Assembly: GCF_030012985.1 (NCBI RefSeq)
Contig: NZ_CP120233.1
Span: forward strand, 2,402,501 to 2,466,500
Direction: 5' to 3'
Length of the DNA stretch: 64,000 nt
Origin: Microbulbifer sp. VAAF005
GTDB taxonomy: Bacteria > Pseudomonadota > Gammaproteobacteria > Pseudomonadales > Cellvibrionaceae
Part shown: positions 51,869-62,755 of the stretch, one piece after another
Layout of the letters: every line of letters starts with the position of its first letter
How positions within the stretch are numbered: the first letter of the stretch is position 1
The notes under the pieces: generated by a model
The model's database searches: none
What the model was told of the DNA's origin: nothing
The model's input: only the letters and a program-made list of their open reading frames with translations
Position numbers and translations under genes: made by a program

Positions 51869-51934
51869 ACTCGTTTAAGACTAATACCGGTGGAAGCCAC
51901 AACCCTCTACCGAGAAGCTATGCTGGAGATCACT

Positions 51935-53158
51935 ATGCGTCGGGTCGTCATTACCGGAATGGGTATCACCTCCTGTATCGGTACCAACACAAAAGAAGTC
52001 ACCGAGTCACTAAAAACTGGCCGAAGCGGCATCCGCTTTCAAGAAGAGTACAAGGAGCTCGGTCTGCGCAGCCATGTAGCTGGGTCTGTGGACATCGATT
52101 TCAAAGAACATATCGATCGCAAGCAACTACGCTTTATGGGCGACTCAGCTGCCTACGCCTACATTGCAATGCGCGAAGCCATTGATATGTCTGGCCTTGA
52201 AGAGGCCCAGGTGTCCAACCCACGCACTGGTCTCGTCATGGGGTCGGGGGGCACATCCACCCAGCAGATTATTGATGCCGCTCATACTCTGAAGGAGAAA
52301 GGCGTACGTCGTGTTGGCGCCTACCGCGTCCCCCAGGTAATGGGCAGCACCGTATCCGCATGTCTAGCGACTCCCTTCAAAATCAAAGGGGTGAACTACA
52401 GCATTTCCTCAGCCTGCGCTACCAGTGCCCACTGTATTGGCCATGGTGCCGAGTTAATCCAGATGGGCAAACAGGATGTCATCTTCGCCGGTGGTGGTGA
52501 AGAGCTTGCTTGGAGCCTCACCCACCTGTTTGATGCTATGGGCGCTCTTTCCAGCAAGTACAACGATAACCCAACTCACGCTTCTCGCCCCTACGATGCC
52601 GATCGCGATGGTTTTGTGATCGCTGGCGGTGGTGGCTGCCTCGTTCTAGAAGAAATGGAACACGCGCTGGCGCGCGGTGCGACTATCTATGCGGAGCTGA
52701 CCGGTTACGGCGCCACTTCCGACGGTTACGATATGGTTGCCCCAAGCGGTGAAGGCGCCGCCCGCTGCATGCAGCAGGCTCTGGCCGGTATGGATGGCAA
52801 AGGTCTGCAGGGTAGCGTAGATTATATCAACACTCACGGCACCTCTACCCCCGTGGGCGATATCGCCGAATTGAAAGCCATGCGTGAAGTCTTTGGGGAT
52901 AAGGTTCCAGCATTTGCCTCTACCAAATCACTTACGGGCCACTCCCTGGGAGCTGCAGGGGTTCAGGAAGCTATCTACAGCCTACTGATGATGCAGAATG
53001 ACTTTATTGCGGCATCAGCTAACGTAGAGAATCTCGACCCTGCGGCTGAGGGCATGGACCTAGTCAGCGAGCTCCGAGAGACAGAAGTCAGACGAGCTAT
53101 GTCCAATAGCTTTGGTTTTGGCGGAACCAATGCCTGCCTGATTTTCGATAAAATCTAA
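51935..53158 (+). CDS. fabB: Beta-ketoacyl-ACP synthase I FabB
   Basis: Condensing enzyme that elongates the FabA product. Nucleophile Cys in [12 protein letters not shown], His residues in [11 protein letters not shown] and [11 protein letters not shown]. The ATG at 51935 has CTGGAGATCACT upstream and begins [16 protein letters not shown], giving 407 aa; the longer GTG ORF adds 15 unrelated residues. Operon with fabA; a strong terminator follows. Confidence 0.97.
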   Translation: MRRVVITGMGITSCIGTNTKEVTESLKTGRSGIRFQEEYKELGLRSHVAGSVDIDFKEHIDRKQLRFMGDSAAYAYIAMREAIDMSGLEEAQVSNPRTGLVMGSGGTSTQQIIDAAHTLKEKGVRRVGAYRVPQVMGSTVSACLATPFKIKGVNYSISSACATSAHCIGHGAELIQMGKQDVIFAGGGEELAWSLTHLFDAMGALSSKYNDNPTHASRPYDADRDGFVIAGGGGCLVLEEMEHALARGATIYAELTGYGATSDGYDMVAPSGEGAARCMQQALAGMDGKGLQGSVDYINTHGTSTPVGDIAELKAMREVFGDKVPAFASTKSLTGHSLGAAGVQEAIYSLLMMQNDFIAASANVENLDPAAEGMDLVSELRETEVRRAMSNSFGFGGTNACLIFDKI

Positions 53159-53165
53159 TCGAAAT

Positions 53166-53194
53166 AAAAAAGGGCGCCTCAAGGCGCCCTTTTT
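53166..53194. terminator. Bidirectional terminator after fabB
   Basis: Stem AGGGCGCCT / AGGCGCCCT, loop CA, flanked by A and T runs. It serves fabB and the convergent RmlD-like gene. Confidence 0.9.
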
Positions 53195-53222
53195 ATATTC
53201 CTTCTGCATAATAGGAACCAAA

Positions 53223-54047
53223 TCACTCTGGTTCCACATGCAAGCGCTCCAGCCACAGTTCAACTTGACGCGTCAGCCCCTGCCGCCAGCTGCGTTGCTG
53301 AATACCAAAAACATCTCGCAATTTGCCACATGAAAGCTCTATGCTGCGATCTCCCTTTTCAGTCTCACCTCCAAGTGAAGCTAGCTCGGCTAAACGTTCT
53401 TCATCGTAAAATGCCTGAGCACGCTCAACAACTTCCAACGCGAACTCCATCGCAGTACAGCTATCAGAACTGCCGTAATGGTAGACGCCTCCAGCTTTGG
53501 CACCACTAGCAAGCTGTTGGGCAACTGCCACTGCTACACGCGCCATATCCACTACCGTCACCGGGTTGCCGCTGTTCCTTCCATCCAAGGCTAAAGGCTC
53601 CCCAGACACAAAGTTGCGTAAAATACGCCCTAACAAGGCATCCTGACCACTATCCACCATCCAGCCAAAACGCAAAATCGTCAGGTTTTGCAGCCCATTA
53701 AAGGCATCTTCGCAGGCCAGCCATTCGCGCCCACTCGGGGACTGCGGTTCTGCGGGCTCATCCTCGTCATAGCGGCGGCGCTCACCGCCAGAAAAAACTT
53801 GGTAGGATGAGAGGTGAATAATATATTCACAGGGTGCAGCACAAAGCCGCTTGCTCACCAGCAGTGACTCCGGCATGCCTCGATTGTCGGCACAGGCGGA
53901 GGCATTAATCACAATTGAGCCCGGTCTCAATTGATCGATTTCCCCAGGGGTCAACTGCTGTATGCGAAAGCCTGCGCGCTGCAGTCTTTTTTGCAGCGCA
54001 CCATCAATCTCATTACCAGCTGTGATAATGGCGACGGTATCCGGCAT
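53223..54047 (-). CDS. RmlD-like NAD(P)-binding protein, apparent pseudoenzyme
   Basis: Short extended SDR fold resembling dTDP-4-dehydrorhamnose reductase: VAIITAGNEIDGAL at the N-terminus, HLSSYQVFSGGE in place of STDYVFDG, then ILRFGWM. The catalytic Tyr-x3-Lys (YGxSK) is replaced: the aligned stretch reads S-G-R-E-W, so Tyr becomes Ser and Lys becomes Trp. It may bind a sugar nucleotide without reducing it, or be unrelated in function. I prefer the ATG at 54047 (274 aa); a GTG at 54071 would add eight residues. It follows ssb, 39 nt after its stop. Confidence 0.75.
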   Translation of the reverse strand: MPDTVAIITAGNEIDGALQKRLQRAGFRIQQLTPGEIDQLRPGSIVINASACADNRGMPESLLVSKRLCAAPCEYIIHLSSYQVFSGGERRRYDEDEPAEPQSPSGREWLACEDAFNGLQNLTILRFGWMVDSGQDALLGRILRNFVSGEPLALDGRNSGNPVTVVDMARVAVAVAQQLASGAKAGGVYHYGSSDSCTAMEFALEVVERAQAFYDEERLAELASLGGETEKGDRSIELSCGKLRDVFGIQQRSWRQGLTRQVELWLERLHVEPE

Positions 54048-54086
54048 ATAACCTGTATTCAATTCAGACACTGGTAAATCCAGTTC

Positions 54087-54710
54087 TTAGAACGGGATAT
54101 CGTCATCAAAGCTATTATCGAAACCACCGGCAGGACCTTGGTTCGGCTGTTGCTGGGGCTGCTGGTTAGCTGGTGCCATCGGTGAGGGAGCGGTACGCCC
54201 CTGCCCGTATGCCTCCTGGCCGCCCTGCTGCTGGTAGCCACCCTGGAAACCGCCGCCCTGTTGGTCAAAACCGCTGGAACCACCCATCGGCTGGCCGCCA
54301 CCCATTTGGCCACCTGCGGCTGCGCCCATTCCAGCGCCACCCATACCCTGACCAAAGCCGCCCTGTTCACCGCGACCGTCCAGCATCTGCATTTCGCTGG
54401 CAACGATTTCAGTGGTGTAGCGGTCCTGGCCGGAATTCTTATCCTGCCACTTACGGGTGCGTAGAGAGCCCTCTACATAAACTTTGGCCCCCTTGCGCAG
54501 GTACTCACCGGCGATCTCAGCCAGGCGGTTAAAAAATACTACGCGATGCCACTCAGTGCGCTCCTGCTGCTGGCCAGTCTGCTTGTCTTTCCAGCTCTCA
54601 CTGGTAGCCAGGCTGATGTTGGTAACAGCACCGCCACTCGGCATATATTTGGTTTCCGGGTCATTCCCCAGATTACCGATCAGAATTACTTTATTAATAC
54701 CCCTGGCCAT
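54087..54710 (-). CDS. ssb: Single-stranded DNA-binding protein
   Basis: Homotetrameric SSB of 207 aa. OB-fold (residues 1-112) with [17 protein letters not shown] and [21 protein letters not shown] long Gly/Gln/Met-rich linker (about 115-195) and the acidic interaction tip SFDDDIPF follow. The linker is longer than in E. coli SSB. Grouped with an MFS transporter and uvrA, as in pseudomonads. No LexA box was recognised nearby. Confidence 0.97.
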   Translation of the reverse strand: MARGINKVILIGNLGNDPETKYMPSGGAVTNISLATSESWKDKQTGQQQERTEWHRVVFFNRLAEIAGEYLRKGAKVYVEGSLRTRKWQDKNSGQDRYTTEIVASEMQMLDGRGEQGGFGQGMGGAGMGAAAGGQMGGGQPMGGSSGFDQQGGGFQGGYQQQGGQEAYGQGRTAPSPMAPANQQPQQQPNQGPAGGFDNSFDDDIPF

Positions 54711-54825
54711 GGCCCTCTCCTCTCGTCAACCCGGGCTCCACCCGGGGCAATAAACTATTTAAACAATCAATTAATCTATCAAGTGTTATGAAATACCGTC
54801 AGCGCTGCATTGCACCATCGGTAAA

Positions 54826-54855
54826 TATTGTATTTTTATCCAGTAGGATACAATA
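54826..54855. repeat. Inverted repeat upstream of ssb
   Basis: TATTGTAT (54826-54833) and ATACAATA (54848-54855) are exact complements with a 14-base spacer, between the MFS stop and the ssb start. It may be an operator in the ssb promoter or a weak hairpin. Confidence 0.4.
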
Positions 54856-54882
54856 GCGGCTCAGCGTTAGTAAGCACTACCT

Positions 54883-56033
54883 TCACACTCTCTCGCGCAA
54901 ACCCCACCACAGCAACATCCATATCAGCAGCACCGCCAAACCCAGAGCTGCAACTGCGGAAGCGCCCCCAGACCGAACAGCAGGCCACCCAGGCTACCGC
55001 CGACAAAGGTGCCAAAGAACTGTAAAGTCGCGTAGAGCCCCGTAGCTGCGCCCCTCGCTTCCGCCGGAGCCTTCCTGGTTAGCTGCGCCGGCAGCAGGGC
55101 TTCAAGCAGGTTGAAACCAGTGAAGAACACTGCCAATAAGACTACCAACACCCAGGTGCTTGCAGACAACAAGGCCGCACTGCCACCGATCAAAGCTAAA
55201 CAAGCAAAATTAAGCGCGAAAGGCACCCGATCACTTTTCTCTGCCGCCCTCATCATTGGCAACATCACCAGGAAGGTGCCGAGCATTAGCGGCCCATACA
55301 GTTTCCAGTGTTCGCTCGCCGGCCAATCCAATCTATCGACTAGCACCAATGGCAAGGCGACAAACAATGCCGTGAGCAACAAGTGGGAGAAAAAGGCCCC
55401 AGAAACCAAGCGCCAAACAAGACCGCTTTTAACTACCGTACGAAAACCACTGCCATAAACGGCCGGTCGCCTAGCCGCCTCTGGAGTCGGCACCAGGCGC
55501 CAAACCAATAATCCACCCAGCAGTGCTAATCCAGCAGTGACCCAGAAAATTGCCGGCAAGCCGCCCACACCGGCCAGCGCAGGCCCCAGGATCACCGCCA
55601 GCATAAATGCGACGCCAATAGACGCTCCGATAATCGCCATCGCAATACCGCGCTTTTCATCGCGGGTTAAGTCGGCAACCAGCGCCATCACCGCAGCGGC
55701 AATAGCACCACAACCTTGCAGTACCCGCCCCACAATAAGGCCGTAAACCGAATCTGTCAGCGCAGCGATGACACTGCCCAGGGCAAACAGTGCAAGGCCG
55801 GTATAAATAACCGGCTTGCGCCCCCAACGATCGGACAGGAGCCCCAGAGGAATTTGGAGTATCGCCTGACTCAGGCCATAGGCACCCATTGCCAGCCCCA
55901 GCAGCATGGGCGTGCTATCGCGATAGCCCTCGCCGTACACAGTGAGAACCGGCAGGACCATAAACAGGCCCAGCATACGAAAGACATACAGGGAAGCCAG
56001 CCCACCCAGGGCGCGGCGCTCAATGGAATTCAT
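54883..56033 (-). pseudogene. MFS transporter (YajR-like drug/proton antiporter), C-terminal -1 frameshift
   Basis: Major facilitator with TM motif A GLLSDRWGRKPV and ends of about 11 helices. The open frame ends early after GSLGGLLFGLGALPQLQLWVW. Adding one base to the C5 run at 54965-54969 (plus strand) changes this to GGASAVAALGLAVLLIWMLL and a last helix, ending RERV at 54883, about 383 aa in all. That is the normal 12-helix length. Same G/C-run pattern as the other broken genes. Substrate unknown. It lies between ssb and manC on the minus strand. Confidence 0.85.
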
Positions 56034-56123
56034 GCAAATCCCGGAACAGCATCAAATAGGGCGCGCATTGTACAGTGAGCCGCCTCCCGGCTGTAGGGGA
56101 AACAGCACAACTTTTATCCACAA

Positions 56124-57530
56124 CTAGTTACGACCGTACTCATCATCGAGGCGGACAATGTCATCCTCCCCGAGATAACTGCCGGATTGCACCTCAATCA
56201 GCTCCAAGGGAATCGTACCGGGGTTCTCCAAACGGTGGACCACCCCCAGCGGGATATAAGTCGATTGGTTCTCGGTGATTAGGACCTCTTCTTCACCCCG
56301 GGTAACCTTCGCAGTTCCCTGCACCACAACCCAGTGTTCAGCGCGGTGGTGATGCATCTGCAGGGATAGCTGCTGACCCGGCTTCACCACAATACGCTTC
56401 ACCTGAAAGCGTGGACCCGCATCAATCGAGTCGTAGTAGCCCCAGGGCCTATATACCTTGCGGTGCCTTTGGGCCTCACTGCGGCCAGTGCTCTTGAGGT
56501 TACTGACCAGTTTTTTGACTTCCTGGACCCGCTGCCGGTCAGCGATCAGAAGCGCATCGTCAGTATCGACAACAACCAGGTCGGATACACCGAGAAGGCT
56601 GACCAAGCGGCTCTCACCACGCACCAGGCAGCGCTGGGAGTCTTCTAGCAACACATCACCCTGAAGCAAATTGTCATTGGCATCACGTTTTGCTAACTCC
56701 CATAGCCCCTGCCAGGAGCCCACATCGCTCCAACCCGCATCCATAGGTACAACTGCCGCGGATTCCGTCGGCTCCATTACTGCATAATCCACAGACTCAT
56801 CTGCGCAGGCTGCAAAAGCCTCTCTATCCACCCGGGTAAAATCCAGATCCCTCGCGGCACTCTTATAGGCACTGCGGCAGGCTGTGAGAATATCTGCACG
56901 GTACCGCTCCAACTCCTCCAGATAGCGGGAGGCGCGGAACAGGAACATGCCACTGTTCCAGGAGTAATCCCCGGAGGCCAGGTAAGCTTCAGCGGTTTCA
57001 GTGTCCGGCTTTTCGACGAACTCCGCCACTTTCCAAGCAGTTTCCGCCAATTTATCCCCGCGCCGAATGTAGCCGTAGCCGGTCTCCGCCCGGGTCGGCA
57101 CAATGCCAAAAGTGACCAGATGCCCCTGCTCAGCCAGGGCTCGGGCCGACTCTACAGACTCCTGAAAATTTGCCTCGTCGGAAACGGCGTGGTCTGCCGG
57201 TAATACCAGCAGTAAAGGGTCAGCTCCTGACTCCAGTGCTGCCAGGGCAGCCAGGGCAATAGCCGGTGCAGTATTGCGCGCGCAGGGCTCCAGTAAAATG
57301 GACTGGGCTCCGTGGCCGATTTCCTGCAATTGCTCGGCGGCGGCAAAACGATGCTCTTCGTTGCATACCAGGATCGGCGCCTGTAATGGCTCAATGCCCT
57401 CCAGGCGCCTTACGGTTGCCTGTAACATCGTTTCACCACCGATAAGGGGTAGGAACTGTTTAGGGTAGGCCTCGCGAGAGAGTGGCCACAGGCGCGAGCC
57501 GGTGCCACCACAGAGAATCACAGGAATCAT
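56124..57530 (-). CDS. manC: Mannose-1-phosphate guanylyltransferase / mannose-6-phosphate isomerase
   Basis: Bifunctional enzyme of 468 aa. N-terminal GDP-mannose pyrophosphorylase ([20 protein letters not shown], later FVEKPD) and C-terminal cupin PMI domain ([21 protein letters not shown]). Provides GDP-mannose for exopolysaccharide or LPS, using mannose-1-P from the phosphomannomutase encoded 6 kb away. Divergent from uvrA. In relatives uvrA is next to the MFS gene, so manC appears as an extra gene here (inference). Confidence 0.95.
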   Translation of the reverse strand: MIPVILCGGTGSRLWPLSREAYPKQFLPLIGGETMLQATVRRLEGIEPLQAPILVCNEEHRFAAAEQLQEIGHGAQSILLEPCARNTAPAIALAALAALESGADPLLLVLPADHAVSDEANFQESVESARALAEQGHLVTFGIVPTRAETGYGYIRRGDKLAETAWKVAEFVEKPDTETAEAYLASGDYSWNSGMFLFRASRYLEELERYRADILTACRSAYKSAARDLDFTRVDREAFAACADESVDYAVMEPTESAAVVPMDAGWSDVGSWQGLWELAKRDANDNLLQGDVLLEDSQRCLVRGESRLVSLLGVSDLVVVDTDDALLIADRQRVQEVKKLVSNLKSTGRSEAQRHRKVYRPWGYYDSIDAGPRFQVKRIVVKPGQQLSLQMHHHRAEHWVVVQGTAKVTRGEEEVLITENQSTYIPLGVVHRLENPGTIPLELIEVQSGSYLGEDDIVRLDDEYGRN

Positions 57531-57689
57531 CGAATGCTATCTGCCTGAATGTCGGGTATTGCGAAAGACAATTTTCGCACATCAGGTGGCGAGTTTATAC
57601 TTGACTGTTTTTCCGGCACCGCAGTTGTGATCGCCCCGCGCGGAGCAAGTCCGAGGCCCGGCCCAGTATTAGCAGCATATAGGTAGAGC

Positions 57690-60515
57690 GTGGACACGAT
57701 TTATGTAAGGGGTGCTCGCACCCACAACCTGAAGAATATCGATCTGGACATTCCCCGCGATAAACTGATCGTTATCACCGGCCTGTCCGGTTCCGGCAAA
57801 TCTTCCCTGGCCTTTGACACCCTCTACGCAGAGGGACAGCGCCGCTACGTGGAATCACTCTCCACCTACGCCCGTCAATTCCTGTCGATGATGGAAAAGC
57901 CGGATGTGGATACCGTCGAGGGGCTATCACCGGCAATTTCAATCGAGCAGAAGTCCACCTCTCACAACCCCCGCTCCACTGTAGGTACCATCACAGAGAT
58001 CTATGACTACCTGCGGCTGCTATTTGCCCGGGTTGGAGAACCCCGCTGCCCCGAGCACGACAAACCCCTGCAAGCCCAGACGATCAGCCAGATGGTGGAT
58101 CAGGTACTGGCTTTACCGGAAGGCAGCAAGATTATGTTGCTGGCGCCAGTAGTTCGCGATCGAAAAGGTGAGCACCAGCACGTGTTTGAACAACTGCGCC
58201 GGGACGGATTTGTGCGGGCACGGATCGACGGAGTTATCTGTGACCTGGACGACACCCCCAAGCTGGATAAGCGCCGCAAGCATACCATTGAGGTGGTGGT
58301 AGACCGCTTTAAGGTGCGTGAGGACCTGCAACTGCGTTTGGCGGAATCCTTCGAAACTGCCCTGAATCTCACCGACGGTATCGCCTCCATCAGTTTTATG
58401 GATGGAGACCAGGAAGATCGCCTCTTCTCCGCCCGCCACGCCTGCCCCGTCTGTGATTACTCACTGGATGAGCTGGAACCGCGCCTGTTCTCCTTCAACA
58501 ACCCCGCGGGTGCCTGCCCCAGCTGTGACGGCCTGGGCGTCAAACAGTTCTTCGATGAAGACAAGGTAATTATCGATTCGGAAAGCAGTATTTCCGAGGG
58601 CGCCATTCGCGGTTGGGACAGACGCAACATTTACTATTACCACATGCTCGACTCCCTCGCCGAGCACTACGGTTTCGATCTGGGTAAGCCCTGGAAAAAA
58701 TTACGCAAAGCCCACCGCAAGGTTATCCTGCAGGGCAGTGGCGACGAAGAGATAGACTTCAGCTACATCAATGATCGCGGCGATGTCACCGTGCGCCAGC
58801 ACACCTTCGAGGGCATTATCCCCAATTTCCAACGCCGCTATCGGGATACCGAGTCCCAATCGGTACGGGAGGAGTTAGCCAAGTATCTGAGTACACAAAA
58901 ATGCCCAGAGTGCCACGGTACCCGCCTGCGCCGCGAGGCCCGTCATGTCTTTGTGGATAACCGCACCCTGGCGCAAATTACTGAGCTGCCTGTAGGCGAT
59001 GCGTTCGAGTATTTCGACCATGAGCTGGCTTTTAAAGGCGCCCAGAAAGAGATTGCCGATAAGATTCTCAAAGAGCTTCGCGATCGATTCCGCTTCCTCG
59101 TCGATGTCGGCCTGAATTACCTGACCCTAAACCGCAGTGCAGAAACCCTCTCCGGCGGCGAAGCACAGCGCATTCGCCTCGCCAGCCAGATCGGCGCCGG
59201 CCTCGTGGGCGTAATGTATATTCTCGACGAGCCCTCTATCGGCCTACACCAGCGGGACAACGAGCGCCTGCTCAACACCCTTACCCACCTGCGCGATATC
59301 GGCAACACGGTTATTGTGGTGGAGCACGATGAGGATGCCATTCGCAGTGCCGACTTTATCGTCGATATTGGCCCCGGTGCCGGAGTCCATGGTGGAGAAG
59401 TCGTGGCAGCGGGTACCGCCGATAAAATTACCAAATGCAAGAAATCCCTAACCGGTCAGTACCTCTCCGGCAAAAAGAAAATTGCCGTACCGGAAGAACG
59501 CTACGTACCCGACCCGGACTATTTGTTGCGCCTCGAAGGGGCCAGTGGAAATAATTTACAGGACGTCGATCTGGAGATCCCAGTAGGATTATTTACCTGT
59601 GTAACCGGTGTATCCGGCTCTGGTAAGTCCACCCTGATTAATACAACCCTCTATCCACTTGCCGCCACTGCACTTAACAAAGCAACAACCCTTAAGGCCT
59701 CTCCCTATAAAGAGGTGCACGGTCTGGAGCACTTCGACAAATGCGTGGATATTGATCAGAGTCCTATCGGGCGCACTCCTCGCTCAAACCCGGCAACCTA
59801 TACCGGTATTTTTACCCCAATTCGCGACTTGTTTGCTGGCACCCAGGAAGCCCGCTCACGGGGCTATAAACCTGGACGCTTCAGCTTTAACGTCAAGGGT
59901 GGGCGCTGTGAAGCCTGCCAGGGCGACGGGGTGATTAAGGTAGAAATGCACTTTTTGCCGGATGTCTATGTACCCTGTGATACCTGTCACGGCAAGCGCT
60001 ACAACCGCGAGACCCTGGAGGTACACTACAAGGGCAAGAATATCCACGAAGTATTGGAAATGACCGTGGAAGATGCACGGGAATTCTTTGACCCTGTGCC
60101 CGCAATCGCGAAGAAGTTGCAAACCCTAATGGATGTCGGCCTCTCATATATCAAGCTGGGCCAGGCTGCCACCACTCTCTCAGGTGGTGAAGCCCAACGG
60201 GTAAAACTCTCCCGCGAGCTATCCAAACGAGACACTGGGCAAACCCTGTACATCCTCGACGAACCGACTACCGGCCTGCACTTTGCCGATATCCAATTAC
60301 TGCTGGATGTTCTCCATCGCCTGCGCGATCACGGCAATACCATCGTAGTGATCGAACACAATCTGGACGTGATCAAAACTGCAGACTGGATTGTAGACCT
60401 GGGCCCGGAGGGTGGCTCTGGCGGCGGGCAAATTATTGCCACGGGGACACCTGAGGATGTTGCAGAAATGGACATTTCCCATACCGGGCGCTTTCTAAAA
60501 ACCATGCTGAACTAA
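57690..60515 (+). CDS. uvrA: Excinuclease ABC subunit A
   Basis: DNA damage recognition ATPase of nucleotide excision repair. Two ABC modules: Walker [10 protein letters not shown] and [12 protein letters not shown] signatures [14 protein letters not shown] and [15 protein letters not shown]. Zinc motifs CPVC...CPSC and CEAC...CDTC. 941 aa. GTG start with TAGGTAGAGC upstream. Divergent from manC; no LexA box seen in the 160-bp gap. Confidence 0.98.
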   Translation: MDTIYVRGARTHNLKNIDLDIPRDKLIVITGLSGSGKSSLAFDTLYAEGQRRYVESLSTYARQFLSMMEKPDVDTVEGLSPAISIEQKSTSHNPRSTVGTITEIYDYLRLLFARVGEPRCPEHDKPLQAQTISQMVDQVLALPEGSKIMLLAPVVRDRKGEHQHVFEQLRRDGFVRARIDGVICDLDDTPKLDKRRKHTIEVVVDRFKVREDLQLRLAESFETALNLTDGIASISFMDGDQEDRLFSARHACPVCDYSLDELEPRLFSFNNPAGACPSCDGLGVKQFFDEDKVIIDSESSISEGAIRGWDRRNIYYYHMLDSLAEHYGFDLGKPWKKLRKAHRKVILQGSGDEEIDFSYINDRGDVTVRQHTFEGIIPNFQRRYRDTESQSVREELAKYLSTQKCPECHGTRLRREARHVFVDNRTLAQITELPVGDAFEYFDHELAFKGAQKEIADKILKELRDRFRFLVDVGLNYLTLNRSAETLSGGEAQRIRLASQIGAGLVGVMYILDEPSIGLHQRDNERLLNTLTHLRDIGNTVIVVEHDEDAIRSADFIVDIGPGAGVHGGEVVAAGTADKITKCKKSLTGQYLSGKKKIAVPEERYVPDPDYLLRLEGASGNNLQDVDLEIPVGLFTCVTGVSGSGKSTLINTTLYPLAATALNKATTLKASPYKEVHGLEHFDKCVDIDQSPIGRTPRSNPATYTGIFTPIRDLFAGTQEARSRGYKPGRFSFNVKGGRCEACQGDGVIKVEMHFLPDVYVPCDTCHGKRYNRETLEVHYKGKNIHEVLEMTVEDAREFFDPVPAIAKKLQTLMDVGLSYIKLGQAATTLSGGEAQRVKLSRELSKRDTGQTLYILDEPTTGLHFADIQLLLDVLHRLRDHGNTIVVIEHNLDVIKTADWIVDLGPEGGSGGGQIIATGTPEDVAEMDISHTGRFLKTMLN

Positions 60516-60521
60516 TTGAAT

Positions 60522-60560
60522 AGGAAAGGATGCCAATCTATAGACCGGCATCCTTTCTAG
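60522..60560 (+). terminator. Hairpin after uvrA, probable terminator
   Basis: GAAAGGATGCC and GGCATCCTTTC form an 11-bp perfect stem with a 12-nt loop just past the uvrA stop. The T tract is poor, so termination efficiency is unsure. Confidence 0.55.
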
Positions 60561-60603
60561 CTCAATTCACTTAAAAATAACTAGTAGGTAGGTGCGACAA
60601 GAT

Positions 60604-61203
60604 ATGAAGTTATTCAATCGCGACCGCTTAAACTCAGTGATCGCAGTAAGTGCAATTATGATTTCTCTGGCATCCTTCTATGCCACCTATTTACAAGCCA
60701 GAGCTGCCAATCAACAAGTCAAAATAATGACAATGCCTGTTATTCAGTTCAGCCATGGCAACTATGACGAGGAGAGCAATCAAAGCAAAATTACATTTGG
60801 CTTTCGCAATGCTGGGGCCGGCCCTGCCATCCTAAAATCCGTTAGCTTTAAATATAAAAATGTAGAATACTCAAGCACCCATGATTTTTTGCGCGCCTGC
60901 TGTCAGGAAGAGCATAAAATGATGAAAAATAAATTTAATAGAAACTATAATAATCACCACCCACCCCTTGACGAAGGCTTTCAAAGCTCTTCAGAAATAA
61001 ATGAAGTTATCATTCCCTCACAGTCGGAGTACCCTTTCTATTCTTTAAGTCGTGGCACTGCAACTTCTGAACTATGGGAAAAAATTAATCAAGAAAGATG
61101 GAACCTTTCAATTTCCGCCTGCTTCTGCTCCCCACTGGGAAATTGCTATGAATCAAATTCAAAGAAAATCTCTATGGAAGTAAATCAGTGCCCTGACAAT
61201 TAA
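60604..61203 (+). CDS. Unknown membrane-anchored protein
   Basis: Not recognised. About 199 aa. One N-terminal helix (VIAVSAIMISLASFYATYL, residues 11-29), then a Gln/Ala stretch and a beta-like soluble part, with several Cys including CC and CFCSP. The ATG at 60604 (MKLFNRDRLN) has AGGTAGGTG upstream; the longest ORF begins four codons earlier with GTG. Base composition is more A/T-rich than uvrA. Located before pxpABC; no shared function can be shown. Confidence 0.7.
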   Translation: MKLFNRDRLNSVIAVSAIMISLASFYATYLQARAANQQVKIMTMPVIQFSHGNYDEESNQSKITFGFRNAGAGPAILKSVSFKYKNVEYSSTHDFLRACCQEEHKMMKNKFNRNYNNHHPPLDEGFQSSSEINEVIIPSQSEYPFYSLSRGTATSELWEKINQERWNLSISACFCSPLGNCYESNSKKISMEVNQCPDN

Positions 61204-61268
61204 CTACTTTAATAGGCAGATTCTTAGCGTTAAAACCCATTCAAAATATATACAGGCAGGATGCCACA

Positions 61269-62018
61269 GTGAACATTGATATCAACTGCGATCTGGGTGA
61301 AGGTGCTGATTTACACAGCTGTGACAGGGACGCCCAAATCATGCCGTTTATTTCCCGTTGCAATATAGCTTGCGGCGGTCACGCTGGCACTCCCGAGATC
61401 ATGGGTAGATCAATCGAAAACGCCCTAAAAAATAGTTTAAAAATCGGCGCGCACCCCAGCTACCCCGACAGGGAAAATTTTGGCCGCAAATCTCTAGTTA
61501 TTCCTCAAAATAAATTACTCGACTCTCTTTGCGCACAAGTAAACCAACTAGAAAATATCGCGCGTAGCCTAGGAGCAACTTTAGACCATATTAAACTACA
61601 CGGCGCTCTCTACAATGATACAGAGTCAAACAGAGAACTCGCTAAAAGTATTATTACCCTACTCGACAAAGAATATCCTTCACTGAAAATTATTGGGTTA
61701 GCCAACGCTGCCATGCAGTTCGCTGCTGCCAAACAAAATAAAACATTTATTCGCGAAGGATTTATGGATAGGCAGTACCTCAGCAATAACCAACTAGCTC
61801 CACGCTCAATGGCGGGTGCTGTTATTGCTGAGACAGAACAGTGCTTACAGCAGGCTATCTGCTTGGCAAAGGGCTTAGAATTTAACGATTATCTTGGTGA
61901 AAAATTGCAATTCTCTGTGGATACCATCTGCCTCCACGGCGATAATCCCCAAGCGCCCATTATCGCCAGACAACTTAATCAACATCTCAATGCAAACGGC
62001 GTGAGTATAGCTCGGTGA
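61269..62018 (+). CDS. pxpA: 5-oxoprolinase subunit A
   Basis: LamB/YcsF-family subunit of the ATP-dependent 5-oxoprolinase that recycles pyroglutamate. Starts MNIDINCDLGEG at a GTG preceded by CAGGATGCCACA. Conserved NIACGGHAGTPEIM, GAHPSYPDRENFGR, HIKLHGALYN, EGFMDRQY. 249 aa. First gene of the pxpABC operon; the GTG of pxpB overlaps its stop by 4 nt. Confidence 0.95.
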   Translation: MNIDINCDLGEGADLHSCDRDAQIMPFISRCNIACGGHAGTPEIMGRSIENALKNSLKIGAHPSYPDRENFGRKSLVIPQNKLLDSLCAQVNQLENIARSLGATLDHIKLHGALYNDTESNRELAKSIITLLDKEYPSLKIIGLANAAMQFAAAKQNKTFIREGFMDRQYLSNNQLAPRSMAGAVIAETEQCLQQAICLAKGLEFNDYLGEKLQFSVDTICLHGDNPQAPIIARQLNQHLNANGVSIAR

Positions 62019-62743
62019 CACACCCTGCCCCCCATATACCATTAGCTATTACCATTAACGGAGATTGTGCAGTAGATATCCGCTTTTCCGGCAAACCATG
62101 CAAAGCTCTTAGCCGGACAATTATCGGTTTGAGAGCGGCTCTATTAAATGAAGTGCATCCAGGTATCATTGATATCATTCCTGCATACCAGTGCTTAACT
62201 GTTATTTTCAATCCTTCCCTATGGGATCACAAAACCTTATACCAATTACTCACTAAAACTACCGAGGACTTTCTAAACAACCCTGCCCCCTTCACCAGTA
62301 GACCACGTATAGTGCGTATTCCCGTATGCTACGAAGAAGGCTTTTCTCCAGACCTTGAGGCATTATCAGAACATACCAAATTATCGTCACAGGAAATCAT
62401 CAAACGACATACCGCACAACGTTACTTAGTGCATATGTTGGGCTTTACTCCAGGCTTCTTATACCTTGGCGGACTTGACCCAAAGCTATATTGCCCCAGA
62501 AAAGAAACTCCCCGAACCAGAATTCCCGCAGGCGCTGTCGGGATAGGTGGAGAACAAACAGGCATCTACCCACAAGCTACACCGGGGGGATGGCAAATTA
62601 TTGGCCAGACACCCCTTAGTCTTTTTCAACCTGCGGAACCCTCCCCATTTATCGCTGCACCTTTAGATGAAATTGAATTTTATGCAATAGATTCTCAGCA
62701 ATTTCATATACTCTCGCAGAGTACTAAAAGTAGTTCACCCTAA
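62015..62743 (+). CDS. pxpB: 5-oxoprolinase subunit B
   Basis: KipI-type subunit, 242 aa. Contains VRIPVCYEEGFSPDLEAL and the typical HMLGFTPGFLYLGGLD and PRTRIPAGAVGIGGEQTGIYP. GTG start overlaps pxpA (GTGA). Acts with PxpA and PxpC. A gap of 12 nt to pxpC, which has an AGGAGG-like ribosome site (AAAAAGGAGGGTCT). Confidence 0.94.
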   Translation: MTHPAPHIPLAITINGDCAVDIRFSGKPCKALSRTIIGLRAALLNEVHPGIIDIIPAYQCLTVIFNPSLWDHKTLYQLLTKTTEDFLNNPAPFTSRPRIVRIPVCYEEGFSPDLEALSEHTKLSSQEIIKRHTAQRYLVHMLGFTPGFLYLGGLDPKLYCPRKETPRTRIPAGAVGIGGEQTGIYPQATPGGWQIIGQTPLSLFQPAEPSPFIAAPLDEIEFYAIDSQQFHILSQSTKSSSP

Positions 62744-62755
62744 AAAGGAGGGTCT

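Noticed and set aside
57531..57689. LexA box for uvrA
   Set aside because: No CTG-N10-CAG pattern; nearest CTG/CAG pairs have wrong spacing.
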